Assembly (NCBI RefSeq): GCF_024172165.1
Contig: NZ_JAMZEB010000002.1
Span: 2,873,501-2,937,500 of the forward strand
Direction: 5' to 3'
DNA: 64,000 nt
Source of the DNA: Nonomuraea thailandensis
GTDB taxonomy: Bacteria > Actinomycetota > Actinomycetes > Streptosporangiales > Streptosporangiaceae
Translations under genes and position numbers: made by a program
Notes under the pieces: generated by a model
What the model saw: only the letters and a program-made list of their open reading frames with translations
Told to the model about the DNA's origin: nothing
The model's database searches: none
Part shown: piece by piece, positions 24,957 to 32,954 of the stretch
How positions within the stretch are numbered: position 1 is the stretch's first letter
How the letters are laid out: the number at the start of each line of letters is the position of its first letter

Positions 24957-26267
24957 ATGTCCTCAGCGGAGCAGCACGTGCACGACCTCGTAGGCATCGG
25001 CTTCGGACCCTCCAACCTCGCCCTGGCGATAGCGCTGCGGGAACGCCAGGCGCGCATGGGCGACGTGCTCGACGCCGTGTTCCTCGAGAAGCAGCCCGCC
25101 TTCGGCTGGCACCGGGGCATGTTGCTGGAAGGCACGACCATGCAGGTGTCCTTTCTGAAGGACCTGGTCACCATGCGCAACCCGACCAGCGAATTCAGCT
25201 TTCTCTGCTATCTCCAGGACAAGGGCCGGCTGCCCGACTTCATCAATCACAAGACGATGTTCCCGTCCCGGATGGAGTTTCACGACTATCTGGAATGGGC
25301 GGCCGCCGGCTTCTCCGAGCAGGTGGAATACGGCTGCGAGGTCGTCGCGGTGACCCCCGTCGAGACGGGCGGGACGATCGAGCTCCTCGACGTGGTCGTC
25401 CGGCAGGCCGACGGCACGCTGGTCACCCGCCGCGCCCGCAACCTGGTCCTGGCCGCCGGCCTCGAACCGGTCCTGCCGGACGGCCTGGTCACCGACGAGC
25501 GGGTCTGGCACAGCGAGGAACTGCTCGGCAAGCTGCCAGGGCTGCGCGACCCGCGCAGGTTCGTGGTCGTCGGGGCGGGGCAGAGCGCGGCCGAGGTGAC
25601 CGAGCACCTGCACGGCGCCTTCCCCGAGGCCGAGGTGTGCGCCGTCTTCACCAAGTACGGCTACACCCCCGCCGACGACAGCTCCTTCGCCAACCGCATC
25701 TTCGACCCCGTGGCGGTCGACCACTTCTACACCGCTCCCGACGAGGTCAAGTCACGGCTGCGCGCCTACCACGCCACCACCAACTACTCCGTGGTGGACC
25801 TGGACCTCATCGACGAGCTGTACCGCCGCCACTACCAGGAGAAGGTGCAGGGCAAGGAGCGGCTGCGCATCCACAACGCCTCACGGCTGGCCGGCGTCGA
25901 GCGGGACGAGAGCGGGCTGCGCGTCACGGTGGAGTTCCTGCCCACCGGCCAGCGCACCCTGCTGGAGACCGACGTCATCGTCTACGCGACCGGCTACCGG
26001 CCGGCCGACCCGCTCACCCTGCTCGGCGAGGCCGGACGGCTCTGCGAGCGGCTCCCCGGCGGCGGCGTGCGGCTGGACCGCGACTACCGGGTCGTCACCT
26101 CCCAGGCGATGCGCTGCGGCATCTACGTCCAGGGCGCCAGCGAGCACACCCACGGCCTCACCTCGACCCTGCTGTCCAACACCGCGATCCGGGTGGGTGA
26201 GATCGCCGAGTCGGTGGCCGATCGGCTGCGGAGCGGCAGCCTGAGCTCCTACGCGCTGTCGCGCTGA
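24957..26267 (+). CDS. cchB: L-ornithine N5-monooxygenase
   Basis: 436 residues, ATG at 24957 with GGAAAGG about 6 bp upstream. Class B flavin monooxygenase of the SidA/PvdA/lysine-ornithine group: FAD site GIGFGPSNLALAIAL (about 13-27), LEKQPAFGWH, substrate region KDLVTMRNPTSEFSF, NADPH site VVVGAGQSAAEVTEHL (about 203-218) and the C-terminal ATGY motif. Catalyses N5-hydroxylation of ornithine, the first committed step for both hydroxamate building blocks. Controlled by the tandem iron boxes. It ends normally at TGA; a LysR remnant follows in the same frame. Confidence 0.95.
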   Translation: MSSAEQHVHDLVGIGFGPSNLALAIALRERQARMGDVLDAVFLEKQPAFGWHRGMLLEGTTMQVSFLKDLVTMRNPTSEFSFLCYLQDKGRLPDFINHKTMFPSRMEFHDYLEWAAAGFSEQVEYGCEVVAVTPVETGGTIELLDVVVRQADGTLVTRRARNLVLAAGLEPVLPDGLVTDERVWHSEELLGKLPGLRDPRRFVVVGAGQSAAEVTEHLHGAFPEAEVCAVFTKYGYTPADDSSFANRIFDPVAVDHFYTAPDEVKSRLRAYHATTNYSVVDLDLIDELYRRHYQEKVQGKERLRIHNASRLAGVERDESGLRVTVEFLPTGQRTLLETDVIVYATGYRPADPLTLLGEAGRLCERLPGGGVRLDRDYRVVTSQAMRCGIYVQGASEHTHGLTSTLLSNTAIRVGEIAESVADRLRSGSLSSYALSR

Positions 26268-26309
26268 GGCCCTGCCCCGCGCCGGCGCGCCGGACCGGGC
26301 CGGGCGCGC

Positions 26310-26648
26310 GGTGAGACGCTGCGCTTCTTCCCCCGGCACTTCGCGCCGCTCTACCACGACGAGGTCCTCGCGGCGCTGGGGAGCACGGGCGAGGAGTTCG
26401 AGATCTGGGAGAACCCGCTGCCCTGCCTGCGCAACCTGGACGTGAGCCTCAGCGACAGCGGGTTCATGCTGCTGCCGCGCTCGCTGGGCAGCCAGTTGCC
26501 GGGCGGCATCGCGTTCCTGCCCGTCCTCGACGAGCTGCCGCCGATCGAGCTGCGGCTGTCCTGGGAGCGGGCCGCGCCGCCCCCGGTGACGGCGCTCGTC
26601 AGGACGGCGCGGCGGCTCGCCAGGCGGGAGGGCTGGCTCGCCGCCTGA
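26310..26648 (+). pseudogene. remnant of a LysR-family regulator (C-terminal substrate-binding domain)
   Basis: The frame encodes TLRFFPRHFAPLYHDEVL, then EIWENPLPCLR, GFMLLPRSLGSQLPGGIAFLP and ELRLSWERAAPP, ending at TGA. This reads like the last ~110 residues of a LysR substrate-binding domain. No HTH, RBS or credible start precedes it; only about 45 bp separate it from the monooxygenase stop, and it is in the same frame. Best explained as what is left after a deletion whose other endpoint lies next to the siderophore locus. A short expressed protein from the GTG at 26442 is possible but unlikely. Confidence 0.6.
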
Positions 26649-26675
26649 CGCCGCGGCCCGGGACGATGCGACCTG

Positions 26676-27011
26676 TCAGCGTGGTTTCTTGCACAGCCAC
26701 AGATAGCCCACCACGGCGCCGATCAGGGCCGGGATGATCGCCCAGCCCACCACGGAGAGCGCCCACGCCAGGATCGAGTGCTTGGCGCTGGACGGAGAAC
26801 GGAAGCCCATGAGGATCTCGTAGGCCTCCACCCAGCCGATCAGCAGCCCGGTCGCCACGAAGAGCACGACGACCCCGATGATCAGCCACTTCGCCTCGCG
26901 CCAGAGCCACCTGGCCAGATTGGCCAGGCCGCCGAACCCCGCCGCCCAGCGCCGGCGAAGCGGCCGCCCAGGGCTACCGGGAGCCGGTGAGGACGGCGAA
27001 GGCCGTGTCAT
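26676..27011 (-). CDS. small membrane protein, DUF6313-like
   Basis: 111 residues. The start ATG overlaps the stop of the upstream cupin gene (ATGA), so it is translated with it. A basic N-terminus is followed by two strong hydrophobic helices (WLIIGVVVLFVATGLLIGW and ILAWALSVVGWAIIPALIGAVVGYLW) flanking the loop EAYEILMGFRSPSS. This pattern recalls actinobacterial DUF6313 proteins, from memory. No enzymatic motif. Third gene of a minus-strand set with two cupins; function unknown. Confidence 0.65.
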   Translation of the reverse strand: MTRPSPSSPAPGSPGRPLRRRWAAGFGGLANLARWLWREAKWLIIGVVVLFVATGLLIGWVEAYEILMGFRSPSSAKHSILAWALSVVGWAIIPALIGAVVGYLWLCKKPR

Positions 27012-27442
27012 GGGCGGGGCGCCCGGCGGTCCCGGCGCGCTTCGAGCTCCTCCGCGCTCACCGGGATCAGCATCGGCTGCCCGGCCACCCCGAACATCGT
27101 GACGACGAACTCGGTCACGGCGTCCGGGAGGTTGTTGGCGTCCTGGTAGTGGATGAGGTCGCCGCCCGGCTCCCAGAACGTCTCCCCGGCCCTGACGACC
27201 CGTTCCGGCTCGCCCTCCAGCTCGAAGAGCATCTCGCCGCTGATCATGTACCCGAACGCGGGGCCGGTGTGGCGGTGCGGCGGGTTGCCCGCGCTGCCCG
27301 GCGGCAGGGTGACCCGGATCGTCATCGCCTCGGCGTTGTCGGGCATCGGCGGCGGCGACGGCACCGACGAGATGAGCTCGATCTTCGGCGGCGGCGTGGT
27401 CGCGTCGGGGTTGTCCAGGTGGTGCAGATGTTCGTCGCTCAT
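27008..27442 (-). CDS. cupin-domain protein
   Basis: 144 residues, ATG with GAGGAAC upstream. Single cupin barrel: motif 1 PPHRHTGPAFGYMISGEMLFELEG and motif 2 GETFWEPGGDLIHYQDANN supply His residues able to bind one metal. Cytosolic (no signal). It lies 13 bp downstream of a second, exported cupin and overlaps the small membrane protein gene, so the three form an operon. Substrate not predictable; such small cupins may be dioxygenases, isomerases or binding proteins. Confidence 0.75.
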   Translation of the reverse strand: MSDEHLHHLDNPDATTPPPKIELISSVPSPPPMPDNAEAMTIRVTLPPGSAGNPPHRHTGPAFGYMISGEMLFELEGEPERVVRAGETFWEPGGDLIHYQDANNLPDAVTEFVVTMFGVAGQPMLIPVSAEELEARRDRRAPRP

Positions 27443-27455
27443 GGGTTCCTCACCG

Positions 27456-27923
27456 CTACCTCGGCCGATCGTCGACCTTGATCTCGGCTCCTGTGTCCGA
27501 GATGAAAATGACCAGGAGTTTCGCCGGTTTCGACGTGCTGGTGTTCTCCGTGAGCACGTGGTGGGCGCCCGGCGGCTCGACCCAGCTCTCGCCCTGGCGG
27601 TAGGTGCGCACCGGCTCGCCGCTGATCTGGCTGCGCAGCGTGCCCTCCAGGACGTAGGCGTAGACGAAGGCGTTGCCGTGCCGGTGCGGGACCGCGCGTG
27701 CGGCGGGCGGGAAGTCGGCGATCGCCGAGGTGAACGTCTTGCCCTTGACGTTCGGCAGCGCCTTCTCCAGCAGGGGCGTGAGCGTCTCGGCCGGTGGCTG
27801 CGTGGTCACGGCGGCGATCGGCGCCCGGCCGGTCGGCTGCTCCGCCACGGAGGCGGCGCACGCGCCCGCCGAAGCCGCCAGGCCGTACACCAGGAGGCTC
27901 CGGGCGAACCGTACTCGGATCAT
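27456..27923 (-). CDS. exported cupin-domain lipoprotein
   Basis: 155 residues. N-terminal lipoprotein-type signal (SLLVYGLAASAGAC, Cys about 22). Cupin motif 1 is VPHRHGNAFVYAYVLEGTLRSQISG; motif 2 is GESWVEPPGAHHVLTENTS. The pairing of an exported and a cytosolic cupin in one operon suggests related chemistry on both sides of the membrane, but no substrate can be named. First gene of the operon ending at 26676. Confidence 0.75.
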   Translation of the reverse strand: MIRVRFARSLLVYGLAASAGACAASVAEQPTGRAPIAAVTTQPPAETLTPLLEKALPNVKGKTFTSAIADFPPAARAVPHRHGNAFVYAYVLEGTLRSQISGEPVRTYRQGESWVEPPGAHHVLTENTSTSKPAKLLVIFISDTGAEIKVDDRPR

Positions 27924-28027
27924 GACGGCTCTCCAATCGTGCTCTGTCCGAGTACGCTGTCCGGGCCTCCAGGCGGTTAACCAGGGGCGTTCTCAAGCCC
28001 TGGCGATGATTCGCCCATCGCAGGGCA

Positions 28028-28930
28028 TCAGGCGACCCGGATGATCGTCTTGCCGCGGGCCGCGAACGCGGCGGGCGCCTCGGCCAGCGGGCGCACGGCC
28101 GTGACGAGCACGCGGAGCCGGTCCTCCCGCAGCCGGCGGGCCAGGTCCGCGAGCCGGGCGCGATCGGCTTCGACGACGAAGAAGATCGCCCGGCCGTTGC
28201 CGGGCAGGACCGACGGCGGCGCGGCGATGGTGACGAGGGTGCCGCCGGGGCGCACCAGGGCGGCGGAGCGGTCCAGGACGTCGCCGCCGATCACGTCGAG
28301 CACCAGATCGACCTGACCGGCGTCCTCCAGGCGCCCGGTCTCCAGGTCCAGGAAGGCGTCCACGCCCAGGCCGAGCGCCGTGGGCCTGTCCCCGGCCCGG
28401 CCGGTGCCGATCACCCGGGCTCCCGCCTCGCGCGCGAGCTGCACCGCGATCGAGCCGACGGCGCCCGCGGCGCCGTGGATCAGCACGGTCTGCCCGGCGG
28501 TGAGGCGGCCGTGGTCGAACAGCGCCTGCCACGCGGTCAGGCCCGAGATCGGCAGGGCGGCGGCCACGGTGTGGTCGATGTCGGCCGGCAGCGGCGCCAG
28601 GTTGCGCGCCTCCACCGCCACGTACTCGGCCAGCGAGCCGTTGCGGGTCCAGTCGGTCAGCCCGAACACCCGCTGTCCCACGCTCAGGCCGGTGGTCCCG
28701 TACCCCAGGTCCGCCACCGTCCCGGACACCTCGTGCCCGGGCACGCTCGGTGTGCGGTCGCGGCCCGCGCGGTCCGCCCACGTTCCCGGCCAGTCGAGCT
28801 CTCCCCGGGTGAACCCCGCGGCGTGCACCCGCACGATCACGTCGTTCTCGGCGGCGTGCGGGTAGGGCTCCTCGGTCAGCGAGAGCCCGGCCAGACCGGC
28901 GGCCCGGTCCCGGACGGTGATGGCTTGCAT
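28028..28930 (-). CDS. NADP-dependent MDR-family oxidoreductase (quinone reductase-like)
   Basis: 300 residues, slightly short for the family. GroES-like N-terminal domain (VHAAGFTRGELDWPG, VPGHEVSGTVADLG), then a Rossmann domain with HGAAGAVGSIAVQLAREAGARVIGTG as nucleotide-binding motif. No structural zinc Cys cluster, so the zinc-free quinone reductase/zeta-crystallin branch is likely. Predicted to reduce quinones or enones with NADPH. Single gene on the minus strand, not obviously coupled to neighbours. Confidence 0.8.
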   Translation of the reverse strand: MQAITVRDRAAGLAGLSLTEEPYPHAAENDVIVRVHAAGFTRGELDWPGTWADRAGRDRTPSVPGHEVSGTVADLGYGTTGLSVGQRVFGLTDWTRNGSLAEYVAVEARNLAPLPADIDHTVAAALPISGLTAWQALFDHGRLTAGQTVLIHGAAGAVGSIAVQLAREAGARVIGTGRAGDRPTALGLGVDAFLDLETGRLEDAGQVDLVLDVIGGDVLDRSAALVRPGGTLVTIAAPPSVLPGNGRAIFFVVEADRARLADLARRLREDRLRVLVTAVRPLAEAPAAFAARGKTIIRVA

Positions 28931-28997
28931 GACGGCTCCTCGCCGGTGATGTAAGAGATCGAGCAGGGCGAACGTACCCAGCGGCGCGGCAGTTCGA

Positions 28998-29204
28998 TCA
29001 GGGCCGGCCCTCCGGCCGCCGGACCGCCAGGCCGGTCAGCACGAGGGCGCCGGCCACGCACAGCCATCCGAACACCTCGCCGATCGCCCGGTACGGGGCG
29101 GCGGAGCCGCGGACGGGCACCTCGGAGAGGACGACGTGCCGGCCACCGCGCTCGTGGACGGGCTCGCTCAGCGTCCGCCCCTGCCGTGACCGGAGCTCGC
29201 ACAA
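28998..29204 (-). pseudogene. short remnant resembling the C-terminus of an apolipoprotein N-acyltransferase-type protein
   Basis: A TTG-initiated 68-codon frame encodes LSEPVHERGGRHVVLSEVPV and then one hydrophobic helix (VFGWLCVAGALVLTGLAV). The order (nitrilase-like end, 'V..VP' strand, final membrane helix) resembles the C-terminus of Lnt-type proteins. Upstream sequence in the same frame is not coding-like and has no RBS. Either a decayed gene end or chance; low confidence. Confidence 0.3.
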
Positions 29205-29421
29205 GTCGTGACCGTGCCGCGCACACGACGACGGGACACGGGGCGCGGGCCCGTCCGGCGGGGATGCGGCGGGCTGATACTGTGGCGGTCTCGTACGTGG
29301 GATCGTCCTCGGGAGGTGAGACCCATTACCGCTGTGTCAGTCCGGGTGCTCCCCTCGCGAAGTGCGGCCCACAAGGAATAGGTGACCGCGGGAGCGCCCA
29401 TCGGCATCCCGAAAGGCTCCC

Positions 29422-30237
29422 ATGTCGGTTTTTTCGTCATCTATCAGTACTGCTGCCATCATCGCCCGCCTCCGCGCCGCCGGATGCGTCTTCGCCGAGG
29501 ACGAGGCGGAGCTGCTCCTGTCCGCCGCGCCCACCCCTGCCGACCTCGACGCCATGGTGGCGCGCAGGGTGGCAGGCGAACCGCTCGAACACGTCCTGGG
29601 CTGGGCGGAGTTCTGCGGCCTGCGGGTGTACGTGGAGCCGGGGGTGTTCGTGCCCCGGCCGCGCACCGGGTTCCTCATCGAGGCGGCCGTGGGGCTGGCG
29701 CGCGAGGTCGCGGGCACGCCGGTGGTCCTGGACCTGTGCTGCGGCACGGGCGCCATGGGCGCGGCGGTGGCGGCGGCCCTGCCGCATGCCGAGCTGCACG
29801 CCGCCGATCTCGACCCCGCCGCCGTCCGCTGCGCCCGGCGCAACCTCGCGGGGACGGCGACGGTCCACGAGGGCGACCTGTACGACCCGCTGCCCGCCTC
29901 GCTGCGCGGCCGGGTGGACATCCTGATCGCCAGCCCCCCGTACGTGCCGACGGAGTCGGTGGGCCTGCTGCCTCCTGAAGCCCGCCTGCACGAGCCGCTG
30001 CACGCGCTGGACGGCGGCTCCGACGGGCTGGACGTGGTGCGGCGGGTGATCGGCGGCGCGCCCGGCTGGCTCGCGCCGGGCGGGTGGCTGCTGGTGGAGA
30101 CCAGCGAGCGCCAGGCGGCGGCGACCGCCGAGGCCGTACGCGCCGCTGGGCTGGCGGTCCGGGTGGCCACCTCCGGCGACCTGGACGCGACGGCGGTGAT
30201 CGGCACGCGCGAGGACGACCCGGACACGACGGCGTGA
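29422..30237 (+). CDS. HemK/PrmC-like protein N5-glutamine methyltransferase
   Basis: 271 residues, ATG with GAAAGG 6 bp upstream. N-terminal PrmC-like helical region (RRVAGEPLEHVLGWAEFCGLRVYVEPGVFVPRPRTGFLIE), then a Rossmann methyltransferase core: VVLDLCCGTGAMG binds SAM, LHAADLDP is the acidic strand. The catalytic NPPY position reads SPPY (IASPPYVPTE), a variant used by the 'putative glutamine methyltransferase' subgroup rather than canonical release-factor methyltransferases. The last 20 codons lie in a 39-bp tandem repeat, and the stop arises from a one-base loss in the second copy. Substrate (release factor or another protein) undecided. Confidence 0.8.
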   Translation: MSVFSSSISTAAIIARLRAAGCVFAEDEAELLLSAAPTPADLDAMVARRVAGEPLEHVLGWAEFCGLRVYVEPGVFVPRPRTGFLIEAAVGLAREVAGTPVVLDLCCGTGAMGAAVAAALPHAELHAADLDPAAVRCARRNLAGTATVHEGDLYDPLPASLRGRVDILIASPPYVPTESVGLLPPEARLHEPLHALDGGSDGLDVVRRVIGGAPGWLAPGGWLLVETSERQAAATAEAVRAAGLAVRVATSGDLDATAVIGTREDDPDTTA

Positions 30238-30291
30238 TCGGCGGGCGCGAACGACGACCTGGACTCGACGGCGTGGTCGGCGGACGCGGAG
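30175..30291. repeat. three 39-bp tandem repeats over the methyltransferase 3' end
   Basis: Copies 30175-30213, 30214-30252 and 30253-30291. Copy 1 is coding (GDLDATAVIGTRE). Copy 2 begins in frame (DDPDTTA), then terminates because one G of the GGTGATCGG stretch is missing, turning it into TGA. Copy 3 is non-coding. Confidence 0.85.
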
Positions 30292-30299
30292 CCCGATGA

Positions 30300-30314
30300 C
30301 TTAGCGGTGTTAAG
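30300..30314. promoter_or_regulatory. possible TetR operator CTTA-N7-TAAG
   Basis: Short inverted repeat ending 11 bp before the TetR start codon at 30325. It sits where a -10 region would be, as expected for an autoregulated gene. The arms are only 4 bp, so support is weak. Confidence 0.35.
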
Positions 30315-30324
30315 GTGATCCGCG

Positions 30325-30945
30325 ATGGCACAGAAGGGACTGGCGCGGGACACCGTCGTGCGGGCGGCGCTCGAGCTGCTCGACGAGGCCGGCCTGGAAG
30401 GCCTGTCCGTGCGCCGCCTCGCCGCCCGCCTGGGCGTCCAGAACCCGGCGCTCTACTGGCACTTCCGCAACAAGCAGGAGCTGCTCGACGAGATGGCCCG
30501 GGAGCTGCTCGCCCATGACATGGGCGGGCCGGCCGAGGGCGAGGGCTGGCGGGAGTGGCTGGCCCGGCGCGCGCACCGCTACCGGCGCACGCTGCTCAGC
30601 CACCGCGACGGCGCGCGGCTGGTCGCCGCCGGCGACCCGGGGCCCGGCGTGGCCAGGAGCTTCGAGGAGGAGCTCAGGACGCTGACCGGGCTCGGTTTCA
30701 CCCCGGCGCGGGGCCTGCACGCGATCACCGCGATCAGCCACTACACGCTCGGCTTCGTGCTGAACGAGCAGGCCCGCCTCGACCGGCGAGGCCGCGGCGA
30801 CAGCCCCGGCCTGGCCGCGTACGCCACGGACTACCCGCTCACGGTCGAGGGGGTCAGGACGGGCGGCGCGCCGACGAGCGACGAGGCGTTCGCGCACGGC
30901 CTGCGGCTCATCCTCGACGGTGTCGCCGCCTCGGCCCCCACCTGA
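30325..30945 (+). CDS. TetR-family regulator with tetracycline-repressor-type C-terminal domain
   Basis: 206 residues. HTH: AALELLDEAGLEGLSVRRLAARLGVQNPALYWHFRNKQELLDEMA (residues about 12-57; longer than most, typical of TetR proper). The C-terminal region (HRDGARLVAAGDPGPG, YTLGFVLNEQ) fits TetR_C_1 proteins that often control efflux pumps, but no pump gene is adjacent. Next gene downstream is a secreted protein after 24 bp, so co-transcription is possible. Confidence 0.85.
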   Translation: MAQKGLARDTVVRAALELLDEAGLEGLSVRRLAARLGVQNPALYWHFRNKQELLDEMARELLAHDMGGPAEGEGWREWLARRAHRYRRTLLSHRDGARLVAAGDPGPGVARSFEEELRTLTGLGFTPARGLHAITAISHYTLGFVLNEQARLDRRGRGDSPGLAAYATDYPLTVEGVRTGGAPTSDEAFAHGLRLILDGVAASAPT

Positions 30946-30969
30946 TTCCCCCGGTCAAGGAGGCAGTGG

Positions 30970-32853
30970 ATGCGGTTGTTATCGATGGTCGCGGTCATGC
31001 TGGTGAGCATGGGGGCGCCCGCGGGCCCCGCGGCGGCGGCCCCGGGCGACTACTGGGTGGTGGGAGGCGACCAGACGGGCAGGCGGCTGATCGCCTTCGA
31101 CCCCGCCGTGGCCGACTGGAACGGCACCGCCGCCGTGAGATGGGCGTGGCAGCCCAGCGTGACGCCCGGCCGGTTCACCGCCGACGAGGTCTCGGCGTTC
31201 GGCCTCATCGCCGACTTCAAGCTGCGCGAGCGGCCGTCCGGGGCCAAGAGCGTCGTGGTCGCCGCCGGCGGCAGCCGGGGCGTCGCGGCCGTCGTCTCCT
31301 ACCCTGACGGCGTGCGGCAGTGGGCGCGGATCCTGCCCGGCAACCTGCACGCCGCCGAGCTGCTGCCCGACGGCAACCTCGCGGTGGCCGCCTCCACCGG
31401 CGGCTGGGTCAGGGTGTACGCCTCCTCCCAGGGGCCCGACGCCGCCACGTACGCCGAGTACAGGCTGGCCGACGCGCACGCCGCCCTGTGGGACCCGGCG
31501 ATCAGGCGGCTGTGGGTGATCGGCCGGGATTCCGCCACCGCGCAGCCCATCCTGACCGCGCTCGCGGTCGAGGGCACCCCCGCCCGGCCCACCCTGCGCG
31601 AGGACACCTCGCGCAGGGCCGTGCTCCCGACGCCGCACGGCCACGACGTGTACGGCCACGCCCACGACCCGGGCAGGCTCTGGCTTACGACGGGCTCGGC
31701 CGCCTACCTGTACGACAAGATCACCAAGACCTTCATCCCCGCCGGGAGCGGCGCGAGCAGGGGCGCCGTCAAGTCCATCGGCAACCAGCCCTCAGGCCAG
31801 ATCGTGCAGACGCGGGCCGACTCCGCCAAGACGCCCCCGGGATCGTGCACGGCCAGCACCTGGTGCACCGACACCGTCGACTTCTTCGGCCCCGCCATGA
31901 CCCGCCGGCGCACCGGCGCGGCCTTCTACAAGGCGCGGGTGTGGAGCCCGTACTACGGCGCCGAGGACCGGAGCCTGCGCGGCACGGTCTGGGGCCGCAC
32001 GCGCGGCGCGTCCGGCGCGTGGGACGCGAGCGCCGCCCGGATCGACGGCAACGGCGGCATCTCCGGCGTGGCGGTGGCCGCGCTGCCCGACGGGAGCCTG
32101 CACGTGCTCACGGTGGTGCCGGGCAGCGGCGTGTGGGACCGGGGCCGCAGCCCGGCCGGGGTGTGGGACGAGCACGCCGTCAAGATCGACAGCAATGGCG
32201 ACGTCTCGGACGTGTCGGCTGCGGCCCTGCCCGACGGCACGCTGCACGTCCAGACCGTCGTGCCCGGCTCCGGGGTGTGGAACCGGGTGCGCGGCGCGGC
32301 GGGCGCGTGGGCGGCGAGCGCGACGAAGATCGACGAGAACGGCGACGTCTCGGACGTGTCCGCCGCCGGCCTGCCCGACGGCAGCCTGCACGTGCAGACC
32401 GTCGTGCCGGGGGCCGGGATCTGGGACCGCACCCGCAGCGCCGCCGGCGCCTGGGCGGGCAGCTCGGTGAAGATCTCCGCCGACGGCTCGGTGGCCGCGA
32501 TCTCGTCCGCCGCGCTGCCCGACGGGAGCCTGCACGTGCAGAGCGCGGTGCCCGGCTCCGGGGTGTGGACGCTGGCGCGCGGCGCGACCGGGACGTGGCA
32601 GCCCGCCCCCGTCCGCATCGACGCCAACGGCTCGGTGAGCGCCCTGGCCGCGGCCGCCCTGCCGGACGGCACGCTGCACGTGCAGACCGTCGTGCCCGCG
32701 TACGGCGTCTGGACCCGGGCGCGCGGCGCGGCGGGTGCGTGGGCGGCGAGCGCGACGAAGATCGACGGCAACGGCAGCGTTCTCGGCGCCTCGGCGGCCG
32801 GCCTGCGCGACGGGAGCCTGCACCTGGTCACCCTGCCCGACATCGAGCAGTGA
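30970..32853 (+). CDS. secreted protein with an N-terminal propeller-like domain and six 48-residue lectin-like repeats
   Basis: 627 residues with a signal peptide (MVAVMLVSMGAPAGPAAAA). Residues about 25-340 form one domain (YWVVGGDQTGRRLIAFDP, ELLPDGNLAVAAS, HGHDVYGHAHDPGRLWLTT) like DUF6528-type proteins. Residues about 345-627 hold six repeats of about 48 residues with consensus AGAWAASATKIDxNGxVSxVSAA, then ALPDGSLHVQTVVPGSGVWxR. A half-repeat before the first copy (LRGTVWGRTRGA) could close a propeller. The D-x-NG and W patterns recall the PLL family of carbohydrate-binding beta-propellers. Probable role: extracellular or wall glycan binding. Single gene following the TetR. Confidence 0.7.
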   Translation: MRLLSMVAVMLVSMGAPAGPAAAAPGDYWVVGGDQTGRRLIAFDPAVADWNGTAAVRWAWQPSVTPGRFTADEVSAFGLIADFKLRERPSGAKSVVVAAGGSRGVAAVVSYPDGVRQWARILPGNLHAAELLPDGNLAVAASTGGWVRVYASSQGPDAATYAEYRLADAHAALWDPAIRRLWVIGRDSATAQPILTALAVEGTPARPTLREDTSRRAVLPTPHGHDVYGHAHDPGRLWLTTGSAAYLYDKITKTFIPAGSGASRGAVKSIGNQPSGQIVQTRADSAKTPPGSCTASTWCTDTVDFFGPAMTRRRTGAAFYKARVWSPYYGAEDRSLRGTVWGRTRGASGAWDASAARIDGNGGISGVAVAALPDGSLHVLTVVPGSGVWDRGRSPAGVWDEHAVKIDSNGDVSDVSAAALPDGTLHVQTVVPGSGVWNRVRGAAGAWAASATKIDENGDVSDVSAAGLPDGSLHVQTVVPGAGIWDRTRSAAGAWAGSSVKISADGSVAAISSAALPDGSLHVQSAVPGSGVWTLARGATGTWQPAPVRIDANGSVSALAAAALPDGTLHVQTVVPAYGVWTRARGAAGAWAASATKIDGNGSVLGASAAGLRDGSLHLVTLPDIEQ

Positions 32854-32954
32854 TTTGCGCCTTTTGCAGTGCGGCATGCGGTTGGTTTCTTCGTGGACTT
32901 CTCCGGTGAGACGCGCTTTCATTTCCTCCGTCGAATTCCGAGACGGAGGAACAA

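Noticed and set aside
29341..29406. Short leader peptide before the methyltransferase gene
   Set aside because: A ~20-codon frame exists, but no convincing RBS, attenuator structure or codon run supports it.
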